Assembly: GCA_964551645.1 (NCBI GenBank)
Contig: CAZKDV010000006.1
Location: 1-45,056 of the forward strand
DNA: 45,056 nucleotides
From: CAZKDV01 sp964551645
Lineage (GTDB): Bacteria; Bacteroidota; Bacteroidia; Bacteroidales; DTU049
Reading direction: 5' to 3'
How positions within the stretch are numbered: position 1 is the stretch's first letter; each line of letters begins with the position of its first letter. Position numbers and translations under genes: made by a program. The notes under the pieces were generated by a model, which saw only the letters and a program-made list of their open reading frames with translations, was not told the DNA's origin and searched no databases. Positions 1 to 9,116 of this stretch are shown here, piece by piece.

Positions 1-699
1 ATCTTTAGGGGACATAATATACTCATTATCAATCTCTAACTCCACTTCTTGGTCTTTATCTTTAACATGATATCCTCTCCGACAAACTTGTATGCAAGCT
101 CCTCTATTTGCCGAGTAATTAAAATTATCCAAACTTAAATAACATTTGCCCGAAACAGCCATACACAAAGCTCCATGAACAAACAGTTCGATTTTTATTA
201 AATTACCCGAAAGACCGCAAATGTTTTGCTCTTGAATCTGCCTCGTAATTTCTTTCACTTGGGTCAAACTCAATTCTCTTGCCAAAACAACAACATCACA
301 AAATTGTGAAAAAAACCTCACAGCCTCAATATTAGAAATATTTAATTGCGTTGAAGCATGGATAGGAATAGAATATTTTCTACATTCTTGAATTACTGCC
401 AAATCAGATGCAATTACCGCATCAATACCCGCTTTTGATAAAGTAGAGATAAGAGTCTGCAAGTCGGGCAATTCTTTATCATAAATTATCGTATTAACCG
501 TAACATAAGTTTTTACACCCTCTTCTCGACACAATTTAACTATTTTATGAATGTCGTCTAAAGTAAAATTTACCGTTGAACGACTTCTCATATTAAGATG
601 ACCTATTCCAAAATATACCGAATCAGCACCTGCTTGTATTGCAGCTCTAAGTGTTTCCCACGAGCCAACGGGAGCCATTATTTCAATAGTTGAGCTCAT
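1..699 (-). CDS. Peptidase U32 family protein (N-terminal part, runs off the left edge)
   Basis: Reading the minus strand from ATG at 697-699 gives 233 uninterrupted residues that leave the window at base 1, so the C-terminus is missing. The start MSSTIEIMAPVGSWETLRAA and the following GADSVYFG are typical of the U32 TIM-barrel. The U32 family signature E-x-F-x2-G-[SA]-[LIVM]-C-x4-G-x-C-x-[LIVM]-S is matched in full at about residues 171-189 (ELFVHGALC, then GKCYLS). U32 proteins were named as collagenase-like proteases, but several characterised bacterial members (TrhP/YegQ, RlhA, UbiU/V) act in RNA hydroxylation or ubiquinone hydroxylation and use conserved Cys residues for an Fe-S cluster. 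I cannot assign the subfamily from this half. A -7 element lies 15 bp upstream of the ATG. The gene is divergent from the endonuclease gene. Confidence 0.9.
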   Translation of the reverse strand, partial: MSSTIEIMAPVGSWETLRAAIQAGADSVYFGIGHLNMRSRSTVNFTLDDIHKIVKLCREEGVKTYVTVNTIIYDKELPDLQTLISTLSKAGIDAVIASDLAVIQECRKYSIPIHASTQLNISNIEAVRFFSQFCDVVVLARELSLTQVKEITRQIQEQNICGLSGNLIKIELFVHGALCMAVSGKCYLSLDNFNYSANRGACIQVCRRGYHVKDKDQEVELEIDNEYIMSPKD

Positions 700-713
700 T
701 TTTTATTTTTTTG

Positions 714-721
714 CAAAGTTA
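714..721 (-). promoter_or_regulatory. Bacteroidota -7 promoter element for the U32 gene
   Basis: On the minus strand this reads TAACTTTG followed by C, an exact match to the Bacteroidota -7 consensus TAnnTTTG. It lies 15 bp before the U32 start codon. No clear -33 element was identified. Confidence 0.6.
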
Positions 722-803
722 GTAAAAACACTAATAAGAAAATTCATAAGCTAATTCCGTAAAAAATGTTGAATTTTGCAAATAATAAATAGTTTATTAT
801 CAA

Positions 804-1865
804 ATGAGAAAATTTTACTTATTCGCTTGTTTAGTCTTAGTTTTAAAGTTCATTTTAAATGCACAAATACTTTCATCTTATTATGATGCAGCACAAAATA
901 AAATTAAAGCGGAACTAAAAACGGCACTACACCAAATAATCAAAACCGGACACCAAACAAATCAATATAGCGAACTGTGGCAGCATTTTACAAGGACTGA
1001 CAAACACTCTTCGGGCAATGTTTGGGATATATATTCAAATTGCAATTTCAAGTTTGTTACTGATCAATGCGGTAATTACAAAAAAGAATGTGATTGCTAC
1101 AACAGAGAACATGTGGTTCCGGTGAGTTGGATAGGTGGAAATATTTTGCCAATGTATGGAGACTTGCATCATATCTTGCCCGTAGATGGTTGGGTAAATA
1201 GTTTTAGAAGTAATTATCCTATTGCAAGCGTTGGAAAGGCAAGTCAAACATCAACAAATGGAAGCAAACTTGGCAATTGCAATCTTACGCAATATAGTGG
1301 AATAGTCTTTGAACCAATAGATGAATACAAAGGAGATATGGCAAGAATATTTATGTATATGGCAACACGATATGAAGATTTGATTCCAAAATGGTCGAAA
1401 AATACTCAATATGCTTCTGCAATATTTGACGGAACAACATTTCCCGGTTTCACTAATTGGTCAATCGAACTATATCTTGAATGGCATGAAATGGATCCTC
1501 CTTCTCAAAAAGAAATTAGTAGAAACGACTCAATTTATGCGATTCAAAAAAATCGAAACCCATTTATTGATTATCCCGAAATGGCAAGACAAATATGGAG
1601 CGTAAGTGCAACAACACAAAACTTTAAACTTGATAGTCGCATTAATATTTATCCTAATCCTGCTACTGATTTTGTATATATTGCATCAGATACACCTTTG
1701 AAAAGCATTTGCATATATCAAATAAATGGACAAAAAATATCTTGCAAAGAAGTTGAAGGAAATAAGGTTCATCTTGAAACTATTAATCTTGTGAAAGGCT
1801 TATACTTTATAGAATGTTTTGATAAGAATAATCAAGTTATATGGAGCAAATTGATAAAAGATTAA
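804..1865 (+). CDS. Secreted endonuclease I (EndA/NucM family) with T9SS sorting domain
   Basis: The 353-residue protein has an N-terminal signal peptide (residues 1-20, ending LNA before QIL). Its core matches endonuclease I: REHVVPVSW with H103 as the likely general base, DLHHILPVD at 120-128, and VNSFRSN with N132 as a likely metal ligand. This family makes periplasmic or extracellular Mg-dependent DNases that cut DNA and RNA non-specifically. The last ~75 residues (INIYPNPATD to WSKLIKD) are a type A T9SS C-terminal sorting domain, so the enzyme is probably exported and held on the cell surface or released. Likely roles are nutrient DNA scavenging or degradation of extracellular DNA. A near-match to the -7 element (GAATTTTG, 771-778, one mismatch) lies 25 bp upstream. 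Confidence 0.92.
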   Translation: MRKFYLFACLVLVLKFILNAQILSSYYDAAQNKIKAELKTALHQIIKTGHQTNQYSELWQHFTRTDKHSSGNVWDIYSNCNFKFVTDQCGNYKKECDCYNREHVVPVSWIGGNILPMYGDLHHILPVDGWVNSFRSNYPIASVGKASQTSTNGSKLGNCNLTQYSGIVFEPIDEYKGDMARIFMYMATRYEDLIPKWSKNTQYASAIFDGTTFPGFTNWSIELYLEWHEMDPPSQKEISRNDSIYAIQKNRNPFIDYPEMARQIWSVSATTQNFKLDSRINIYPNPATDFVYIASDTPLKSICIYQINGQKISCKEVEGNKVHLETINLVKGLYFIECFDKNNQVIWSKLIKD

Positions 1866-1990
1866 TTTCATTATCACTTTTCATCTATTCCAATCAAATT
1901 GATATTTAATAAAAATAAAAACGCTTCAATTGCGTTATAGTTTTACTGTTTTTAATTGCAATATACTATAAATTACATCTTAAAAATGCT

Positions 1991-1998
1991 TAATTTTG
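1991..1998 (+). promoter_or_regulatory. -7 promoter element for the TonB receptor/DUF4249/trxB cluster
   Basis: TAATTTTG followed by C matches TAnnTTTG exactly and sits 19 bp before the start codon at 2018, giving a short 5' leader. It is the only exact match seen ahead of the three tightly packed genes 2018-6260. Confidence 0.6.
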
Positions 1999-2017
1999 CA
2001 ATGCTTTATTTGAAGAA

Positions 2018-4387
2018 ATGAATATCCGTATAATACTGTTAATCACCTTATTAACTTTTGTAAATTTGTCATTATTAGCTCAAAAATATACTATCAGCGG
2101 ATATGTTACTGACGAATCTACAGGCGAATCGTTAATAGGTTGTAATGTTTTTGTAAAAAGCCCTATCAGAGGAACAACTACTAACACTTACGGATTTTAT
2201 TCACTTACACTTGAAAAAGGCGAATATGAATTGCATTGCTCCTACATTGGATATAATGATTTTTCAGTTAAAGTAAATCTTGACAAAAATCAATCAATAA
2301 AGATTATACTTAACACAACGGCTATAACAACGCAAGAAGTTATTATTATAGGAGAAAAACCTGATAAAAACATACAATCTGCTAATATGGGGACAATTTC
2401 TTTGCCCGTAGAAAAGGTTAAAACTATTCCGGCAATTTTGGGAGAAGTGGACATATTAAAAACTCTACAATTAAAACCGGGGATACAATCAGGAAGTGAA
2501 GGTACAACTGGTATTTATGTTAGAGGCGGAGGTCCCGACCAAAATTTAATTCTTCTTGATGAAGCAGTCGTTTATAATGCAAGTCATCTTTTTGGTTTTT
2601 TCTCGGTATTTAATGCTGATGCAATTCAAAATATCGAAATGCACAAAGGCAATATGCCTGCAACTTATGGAGGCAGATTAGCATCAGTTCTTGATGTTTC
2701 AATGAAAGAAGGGAATAATAAAAATTATCATGCCGAAGGTGGTTTAGGTTTAATCTCTTCTCGTCTGACACTTCAAGGACCTATTAAACAAGATACTTCA
2801 TCGTTCATAATTTCAGGCAGACGCACCTATGTTGATGTGGTCATTAAACCTTTCGCAAACAAAAATTCTCCACTCAAAGCATCAGATTATTATTTTTACG
2901 ATTTGAATGCAAAAGTAAATTATAAAATTTCTGATAAAGACAGACTATATCTGAGCGGATACTTTGGAAGAGATGTTTTTGACCTTAATAGTAGATCATC
3001 TGAATTTTCAAATGCAATACTCTGGGGCAATTCAACTGCTGTTGCAAGATGGAACCATTTATTTAATCAAAGATTATTTGCAAATACATCAGTTATATAT
3101 AGTAATTACAATTTTGGGTTTGATATTATTCAACAGCAATATGACATGAAATTGCGTTCAGGAATTGAAGATTGGAACACAAAAATTGATTTTACATATA
3201 TTCCATCAACAAGCCACACTATTAAATTTGGAGCTAATTATACATATCATACTTTTACACCTAACAATGTTTCGGCAAAAACAGGAGATGTTGCCTTTGA
3301 TCTTGGAGAAACTGTAAAACTCTACTCACATGAAGGAGCTTTGTATGTAAATGATGAGTTTGACATTACTAATCTCATTAAAGTAAATGCCGGATTAAGA
3401 TATTCGGGATATGTACATGTTGGGCCTTTTGATAGGTATATCAAAGATTCATTTACAAATGAAACAATAGACACAATTTCATATTTAAAAAATCAAAAAA
3501 TTAAAGATTATCACAATATTGAGCCACGACTATCAGCAAGGTATCTTATAAATGAATTTTCATCTATTAAAGCAGGATATACGCAAAACTATCAATATAT
3601 ACATTTAGCATCATTAAGTTCAATAACACTCCCAACCGACATTTGGGTTCCGAGCACAGATTTAGTAAAACCTCAATTCGGGACACAATACTCTATCGGT
3701 TATTTCAGAAACTTTATGAAGAATATGTTTGAAGCATCTATTGAGGTTTACTATAAAGACCTTCAAAATCAAATTGAATATAAAGAAGCAGCCTTGATTG
3801 AAGACAATTTAAACAATAATGCAGATAATAGTTTGGCTTTCGGTAATGGAACTTCATACGGCATTGAATTAATGCTGAACAAACAATTTGGGAAACTCAA
3901 TGGTTGGATAGGATATTCTTGGGCTAAAACAACAAGAAAATTCCCTGAAATTAATCTTGGTAGAGAATTTCCTGCAAAATATGACAGACGACACGATGCT
4001 TCAATTGTAGCCATTTATGATTACAGCAAGCAACTTTCATTTTCTTTAATATGGGTATATGCTACAGGCAATACAGCCACATTACCTATTTCAAGATATA
4101 TTATAGGTGGAAATATTATTAACGAATATAGTGAACGAAATTCGTTTCGTATGCCTCCATATCACAGAATGGATATTTCCATAAACTGGACACCAAAACC
4201 TAAGCGAAAAAAAGCATGGGAATCAAGTTGGAATTTCTCTATATATAATGTTTACAATAGAAAAAATCCATATTATATATACTTTGAAACCATAGGTAAT
4301 GTTAGCGAAGGCTATCTTGAAACACAAGCAAAACAAGTGTCCTTATTCCCAATTTTACCTTCAATTACTTACAATTTTAAATTTTAA
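2018..4387 (+). CDS. TonB-dependent receptor with carboxypeptidase-regulatory-like N-terminal domain
   Basis: The 789-residue protein has a signal peptide (about 1-21) and then a CarboxypepD_reg-like beta-sandwich (about 23-105, starting YTISGYVTDESTGESLIG). A plug domain follows (about 120-230) with the diagnostic GIYVRGGGPDQNLILLDE and NIEMHKGNMPATYGGRLASV segments. The rest is a long beta-barrel ending in aromatic SITYNFKF. This architecture belongs to outer-membrane receptors that import a ligand using TonB energy. The next gene, five bases downstream, encodes a DUF4249 lipoprotein, a family that commonly accompanies receptors of this type, so the two probably form one outer-membrane complex. 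The ligand cannot be inferred. It is not a classical SusC, because no SusD-like partner is present. Confidence 0.92.
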   Translation: MNIRIILLITLLTFVNLSLLAQKYTISGYVTDESTGESLIGCNVFVKSPIRGTTTNTYGFYSLTLEKGEYELHCSYIGYNDFSVKVNLDKNQSIKIILNTTAITTQEVIIIGEKPDKNIQSANMGTISLPVEKVKTIPAILGEVDILKTLQLKPGIQSGSEGTTGIYVRGGGPDQNLILLDEAVVYNASHLFGFFSVFNADAIQNIEMHKGNMPATYGGRLASVLDVSMKEGNNKNYHAEGGLGLISSRLTLQGPIKQDTSSFIISGRRTYVDVVIKPFANKNSPLKASDYYFYDLNAKVNYKISDKDRLYLSGYFGRDVFDLNSRSSEFSNAILWGNSTAVARWNHLFNQRLFANTSVIYSNYNFGFDIIQQQYDMKLRSGIEDWNTKIDFTYIPSTSHTIKFGANYTYHTFTPNNVSAKTGDVAFDLGETVKLYSHEGALYVNDEFDITNLIKVNAGLRYSGYVHVGPFDRYIKDSFTNETIDTISYLKNQKIKDYHNIEPRLSARYLINEFSSIKAGYTQNYQYIHLASLSSITLPTDIWVPSTDLVKPQFGTQYSIGYFRNFMKNMFEASIEVYYKDLQNQIEYKEAALIEDNLNNNADNSLAFGNGTSYGIELMLNKQFGKLNGWIGYSWAKTTRKFPEINLGREFPAKYDRRHDASIVAIYDYSKQLSFSLIWVYATGNTATLPISRYIIGGNIINEYSERNSFRMPPYHRMDISINWTPKPKRKKAWESSWNFSIYNVYNRKNPYYIYFETIGNVSEGYLETQAKQVSLFPILPSITYNFKF

Positions 4388-4392
4388 AAAGT

Positions 4393-5310
4393 ATGAAAGT
4401 AAAAACAAACATAGAGTTATTAGTCTTAAGCGGTTTAATTTTAGCTTTACTTATGCTTAGTTCATGCGAAAAAGAAATCGAACTAAAGCTACCAGAAGCA
4501 GAGTTAAAATTAGTAGTCGAAGGCTGGATTGAACAAGACTCATTTGCTATTGTATCTATCACACGAAATGCTTCATACTTTGATAAAGTTGATACAGCCG
4601 TAATACTTAATTCATTTGTTAAAAATGCCGAAGTTTACATTTCAGACTCAGACGGAAAGTCTGAAAAATTAGAATTAGATTATTCAAATGCTTTCAAAAA
4701 TATTTGGCCACATATCTGTTATAAGGGCAAAAGTTTAAAGGGCGAAATTGGCAAAACATACCATTTAACAATATATGCAGAAGGCGACACCATACTTGGC
4801 AAAACAACTATTCCCGAACCTACGACATTAGACTCATTGTGGTGGAAACCTGACAATATCAATAATCCAGATAATGACTCTCTTGGATTTATTTGGGCTA
4901 ATTATTCTGACGATCCTAATGTTTCTAAATATTACCGATTTTTCACAAAACGACTTGGACGAGATAATAATTTTATTCCTATCTTTGGTTCTGTTTATAC
5001 AGATGAATTTTTTCAAGGGAAAGAATTTACTTTTTATCTACACAGAGGAGTAGGCATAATAACTGATGTTGAAGCACTGCAAGATGACGAAGAATTGTTT
5101 TACTTTAAAAAAGGAGATACGGTTGATATAAAACTGACAAGCATTGATAAAGAACATTATGAATTTTGGAGAACTATTGAACAAGAGGTATTAATGGGCG
5201 GAAATCCGTTTATGTTTCCTGCCGTAATTAGACATAATGTTACTAATGCAATTGGTGTTTTTGGAGGATACAGTATCACATATTATAGATTAATAATTGG
5301 AAAAGAATAA
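4393..5310 (+). CDS. DUF4249 family lipoprotein
   Basis: The 305-residue protein starts with a lipoprotein signal peptide whose lipobox (LMLSSC, Cys25) is followed by EKEIELKLPEAELKLVVEGW, a start typical of DUF4249. The family has no assigned biochemical function but is found in Bacteroidota next to TonB-dependent receptors, as here (5-bp gap after the receptor stop). By analogy with SusD-type partners it may be a surface-exposed ligand-binding lid, which is inference. Only 11 bases separate it from trxB, and no promoter element is visible in that gap. Confidence 0.85.
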   Translation: MKVKTNIELLVLSGLILALLMLSSCEKEIELKLPEAELKLVVEGWIEQDSFAIVSITRNASYFDKVDTAVILNSFVKNAEVYISDSDGKSEKLELDYSNAFKNIWPHICYKGKSLKGEIGKTYHLTIYAEGDTILGKTTIPEPTTLDSLWWKPDNINNPDNDSLGFIWANYSDDPNVSKYYRFFTKRLGRDNNFIPIFGSVYTDEFFQGKEFTFYLHRGVGIITDVEALQDDEELFYFKKGDTVDIKLTSIDKEHYEFWRTIEQEVLMGGNPFMFPAVIRHNVTNAIGVFGGYSITYYRLIIGKE

Positions 5311-5321
5311 ATTTTAAATAT

Positions 5322-6260
5322 ATGGAAAAAACTAAATGCTTAATTATTGGATCCGGACCAGCCGGATATACTGCAGCTATTTACACATCAAGAGCTGATT
5401 TAAAACCTATTTTATATGAAGGATTACAGCCCGGTGGACAATTAACAATAACAACAGAAGTTGAAAATTTCCCCGGATACCCTCAAGGAATTGATGGTCC
5501 AAACATGATGGAAGACTTTAAAAAACAGGCTTTACGCTTCGAAACTGACATTCGTGCAGGAATGATAACAAAAGTTGATTTTTCAAAACGACCATTTATT
5601 TGCACTGATGAGTCAAACAAAACAATAGCCGCCGAAACTGTTATCATAGCTACCGGCGCTAGTGCAAAATGGTTAGGAATACCATCAGAAGTAAAGTTCA
5701 ACGGCTTTGGTGTGTCTGCATGTGCAACTTGTGACGGATTTTTCTACAGAGGAAAAGATGTAGCAATAGTAGGCGGAGGCGATACTGCTGCCGAAGAAGC
5801 AACTTATCTTGCCAAATTGTGTAGAAAAGTTTATCTAATTCACCGCCGAGACGAACTTAGAGCAAGCAAAGCCATGCAAAATAAAGTATTTGACACCCCA
5901 AATATTGAAGTCGTTTGGAATCATACAATTAAAGAAATTGTTGGCATTGAACAAGGTTTTACAAAAGCCGTAAATGGTGTTATTTTAGAAAATGTACACA
6001 CAAAAGAAGAAAAGAAAATTGACATTGACGGAATTTTTATGGCAATCGGGCATAAACCAAATTCAGATATATTTGTCGGGCAAATAGACTTATACGAAAA
6101 TGGATACATTAAAACGAAAACCGGCACAACCCAAACAAGCGTAGAAGGTGTTTTTGCCGCTGGCGACATTCAAGACCAAACATACAGACAAGCAATAACC
6201 GCCGCAGGTAGTGGCTGTATGGCTGCTATTGAAGTTGAACGATTTTTAACACTTCAATAA
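5322..6260 (+). CDS. trxB: Thioredoxin-disulfide reductase
   Basis: The 312-residue protein has the usual length and all landmarks of low-molecular-weight TrxB. These are the FAD-binding GSGPAGYTAAIYTSRA near the N-terminus, the redox motif CATC (Cys134, Cys137) followed by DGFF, the NADPH-binding GGGDTAAEEATYLA, and the C-terminal AAGDIQDQ FAD contact with RQAITAAGSGCMAA. It moves electrons from NADPH through FAD to thioredoxin in the cytosol. It lies 11 bp behind the DUF4249 gene and is probably co-transcribed with the receptor pair. A DsbD homologue elsewhere in this window (32830-34890) would take electrons from thioredoxin to the periplasm. Confidence 0.96.
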   Translation: MEKTKCLIIGSGPAGYTAAIYTSRADLKPILYEGLQPGGQLTITTEVENFPGYPQGIDGPNMMEDFKKQALRFETDIRAGMITKVDFSKRPFICTDESNKTIAAETVIIATGASAKWLGIPSEVKFNGFGVSACATCDGFFYRGKDVAIVGGGDTAAEEATYLAKLCRKVYLIHRRDELRASKAMQNKVFDTPNIEVVWNHTIKEIVGIEQGFTKAVNGVILENVHTKEEKKIDIDGIFMAIGHKPNSDIFVGQIDLYENGYIKTKTGTTQTSVEGVFAAGDIQDQTYRQAITAAGSGCMAAIEVERFLTLQ

Positions 6261-6335
6261 ATTATTGCTTTATTTTCTCTAAAATGCTTGCTAACTGATT
6301 ACGCTATAATGTCAATCAATTAGAAAAATATATAT

Positions 6336-6343
6336 TATCTTTG
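6336..6343 (+). promoter_or_regulatory. -7 promoter element ahead of the glycan cluster
   Basis: TATCTTTG matches TAnnTTTG exactly. It lies in the 141-bp space between trxB and the first glycosyltransferase, about 58 bp before the start at 6402. The resulting leader of roughly 50 nt is longer than those of most other genes in the window. No hairpin terminator for trxB was seen here. Confidence 0.55.
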
Positions 6344-6401
6344 TCATAATTAGATATTTATGTAGTATATATTGAACTATAATAATTTCACAAGATAGTT
6401 T

Positions 6402-7310
6402 ATGAAGTTTTCAATTATTATTCCAACTTACAATCGTGCTAATTTTTTATCAAAAGCTATTAATAGCATTTTAGAGCAAACATACCAAGATTGGGAATTA
6501 ATCATCGTTGATGACGGCAGCACAGACAATACAAAAGAACTTGTATCACAATATCAAGACGAACGCATTAAATATATATATCAAAACAATGCAGAACGAA
6601 GTGCGGCTCGAAATAATGGCATAAAACATGCAACAGGAAACATCATTTGTTTTATGGATAGCGATAATTACTATTTAAGTGAACGACTTGAAAACTTGAA
6701 AACTTCTATTGAAAAATCTGAATACAAAACTGCAATGTTCTATTCTGACATTATTTATCATTATTCAGACACAGATATCAAAAAGCAAAAAAAAGGAAGA
6801 CATTTCGCTTTTCCGATTGACCATGATGCACTTATGACTGATGTAATAGCTACTCCTCAAGTATTTATAAGTCAGGAAATTCTTCGAAAATATACATTCA
6901 ATGAAAAATTTAATGTGGGAGAAGATATGGAATTGTGGTTTAGAATAGCAGAAGAATATCCAATTGTTTACATTGAAGAACAAGCAACAGTAATTGAAAC
7001 AGAACATGAAGGTCGCTCTGTAAATTATAATAGTTTTTCAAATGTCAGACAAATAGACACTTTCAAATTTATGTTTTCCGCAGGACATCCAGCCAATAAA
7101 GTTTCTCAAAAACTTAAACGAAAAAAATTAGAAGAAGCATTTTTAAGAGCATGTTATTATTACTCCATAAAAAAACAAACAACAAAAGCAATTAAATCAT
7201 TAATGGCTTCTTTCTACTATGCTCCTATTAACACTAAATCTAAATTTAAAGCTAATCTTTTCTTTTTGTTAATAACCGGAAATTTCGATAAAATTGAACA
7301 AATTATTTAA
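6402..7310 (+). CDS. Family 2 glycosyltransferase (GT-A fold)
   Basis: The 302-residue protein opens with FSIIIPTYNRANFLSKAI and ELIIVDDGSTDNT (Asp37/Asp38), the nucleotide-sugar binding signature of GT2. It has a DxD-type metal motif at MDSD (Asp86, Asp88) and an acceptor-side EDMELWFRIAE segment with the family's ED pair. GT2 enzymes invert the anomeric centre while transferring a sugar from a nucleotide donor. No transmembrane segments are evident, so it probably works at the inner face of the cytoplasmic membrane on a lipid-linked glycan. It is the first gene of a plus-strand glycan cluster. The following methyltransferase ATG is 4 bp past this stop codon. Donor and acceptor cannot be told from the sequence. 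Confidence 0.92.
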   Translation: MKFSIIIPTYNRANFLSKAINSILEQTYQDWELIIVDDGSTDNTKELVSQYQDERIKYIYQNNAERSAARNNGIKHATGNIICFMDSDNYYLSERLENLKTSIEKSEYKTAMFYSDIIYHYSDTDIKKQKKGRHFAFPIDHDALMTDVIATPQVFISQEILRKYTFNEKFNVGEDMELWFRIAEEYPIVYIEEQATVIETEHEGRSVNYNSFSNVRQIDTFKFMFSAGHPANKVSQKLKRKKLEEAFLRACYYYSIKKQTTKAIKSLMASFYYAPINTKSKFKANLFFLLITGNFDKIEQII

Positions 7311-7314
7311 ACAG

Positions 7315-8066
7315 ATGTCCGCTTCATTTAAAAACATTTTATTAAAAATATATTCTTGGCCCCTTGTGTCAAAAGAAAAAGCCAATCAACATCAAAAAAA
7401 AATTAGAGATACAGAGTGGGAAGCGATTCAAAAATATATTCAAATTGGAAAATTTATTGATATCGGAAGCGGAGCCGGTTATGCACTAAAAAAAGCTACA
7501 GAATTGGGAAATACAATATATGGCATCGACCCAAACCCCGGCGAACATGGAGTTGGCAGAACAGGTTCGGGATTTCATATTGCAGATGTAAATATTATTC
7601 AAGCAAGTGCTGAAAACATTCCATTTGATGACAAAATATTCGATACAGTATATTCTTCTCATGTATTAGAACATGTTGAAGATGTAAACTTGAGCTTATC
7701 GGAAATAAAACGAATACTCAAAGATGAGGGAGTGCTTATTATTGGCATGCCAACTGCTTCTATGGCTTTTATTAACCTTACTACAAATACTTTATTCACA
7801 ATTCATCAACGATTAATTAATTTTTTTCTTTCCTCTTTTGTTAAAACAGGAAAAACAACTTTTAGGCAATTATTTGTCCCTAATTCTCATAGTCACACAA
7901 ATAAAACTGTATGTTTCGACTTAAAGTATTATCGCGTTAAAAATTGGGAAAAAATTATTTCTAAACACTTTCAAATTCAAGAAGTCATAAAACCCGCTTT
8001 ATATCCATATCCTGAGAAAGTACAATTTTTCCCAATACATAAAAATAGATTTTATTCAAGTAGTGT
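7315..8066 (+). CDS. Class I SAM-dependent methyltransferase (3' end lost in assembly gap)
   Basis: About 250 residues are readable before the N run at 8067. Motif I is FIDIGSGAGYAL (Gly51-Gly53 region), followed by an acidic ribose contact in YGIDPNPGEHG. The IPFDDKIFDTVYSSHVLEHVED segment is typical of Methyltransf_11-type enzymes. I chose ATG at 7315 rather than an in-frame TTG at 7294, because the TTG lies inside the upstream gene while the ATG is 4 bp after its stop. Its place among glycosyltransferases suggests methylation of a sugar or lipid-linked intermediate, which is inference. The family usually ends near this length, so few residues may be missing, but the gap prevents certainty. 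Any reading through the N run is an artefact. Confidence 0.82.
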
Positions 8067-8166
8067 NNNNNNNNNNNNNNNNNNNNNNNNNNNNNNNNNN
8101 NNNNNNNNNNNNNNNNNNNNNNNNNNNNNNNNNNNNNNNNNNNNNNNNNNNNNNNNNNNNNNNNNN
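8067..8166. other. Assembly gap (100 N)
   Basis: Exactly 100 undetermined bases. A round 100 is the usual placeholder for a scaffold gap of unknown size, so the real distance may differ. It removes the end of the methyltransferase gene and the start of the epimerase gene and could hide additional sequence. Confidence 0.97.
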
Positions 8167-9116
8167 ATGATGATAAATCTGTATATCGCAATAATAACAG
8201 TATTTTAATCACAAAAGGAAATACAGATTTAAGCAAAAATCTCGGAAAATACTATATAGACCTAACTCCCTCAATAGTGCATTATACCGACCGTATTTTT
8301 GGCGATTTTGATACAAACGGAGTGCCAATGAGAGGATGCGGACAAGAAGCAACATATTTTCCCATTACAATTGCTCAATATGGGCTCATATTACACGATA
8401 TCTGGATTAAAAACCAAGATTTGACAAACTATAAAAAAACGATGACAAAGTGTTTGCAATGGTTTGAAAGCAATAAAGAAGACTTTAACTCCACTTATGT
8501 GTGGAGAAGTCCTAAAGAAGGCGACCATTATCCTTTGGAAGCAAACTGGGCATCGGCAATGGCGCAAGGGGAAATTATATCATTTTATTTGAGAATGTAT
8601 CAAATATTGAAAGATGAAACATTATTGGAAACAGCAAAAAAGGCATACAAATTTATGAAAATTGAAGTAAAAGACGGTGGTGTATGTAGATATGATGAAA
8701 ATGGCGATTTGTGGCTTGAAGAATATCCAACAACTGACAGACCCTCTTATGTGCTTAACGGATTTATATACGCAATATTTGGACTGTTTGATTTATATAG
8801 AGTTACTATAGATAGTGAAGTAAAAAAAGACATTGATGCTTGTATTTTAACTTTGAAAAAAAACATACATATTTACGATGCAGGTTATTGGTCATACTAC
8901 GACCACTACTACAAAGAACTCGTTCAATACTATTACCAAAAAAATGTTCATCCTCCTCAATTAGAAGCATTATACGAATTAACTCAAGAACCTATATTTC
9001 AAAAATATGCAATAAAGTGGAAACGACAATTAACTTGGTATAATTATGCTTTTGTTCAAATAATGTACAGAGTATTGCCTCGCTACAGAAAACTTCAACA
9101 ACTATTGAGAAAATGA
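8167..9116 (+). CDS. D-glucuronyl C5-epimerase-like protein (5' end lost in assembly gap)
   Basis: The frame is open right up to the gap (first readable residues DDKSVYRNNN), so the true start lies in the N run. A GTG at 8277 is internal and should not be used as the start. About 315 residues are readable. They match the C-terminal domain of heparan-sulfate D-glucuronyl C5-epimerase (Glce, PF06662): FPITIAQYGL, ANWASAMAQGEIISFYLR, EEYPTTDRPSYVLNGFIYAI and the Tyr-rich DAGYWSYYDHYY are hallmark blocks of the (alpha/alpha) barrel and active-site region. The eukaryotic enzyme converts D-glucuronate to L-iduronate within a polymer, and bacterial homologues with epimerase activity are known. The stop overlaps the next GT4 start by 4 bp (ATGA). 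Epimerase activity here is inferred from family only. Confidence 0.85.

Noticed and set aside
1920..1936. Small hairpin AACGC/GCGTT after the endonuclease gene as a terminator
   Set aside because: The stem is only 5 bp with a 7-base loop and an interrupted T tract; too weak to call.
7985..8236. Open frames on both strands running through the N gap
   Set aside because: They are open only because N codons cannot be read as stops. The methyltransferase and epimerase frames explain both flanks.
8277..9116. A GTG start at 8277 for the epimerase-like gene
   Set aside because: The same frame is open with coding-like sequence back to the gap edge at 8167, so the true start lies in the gap.
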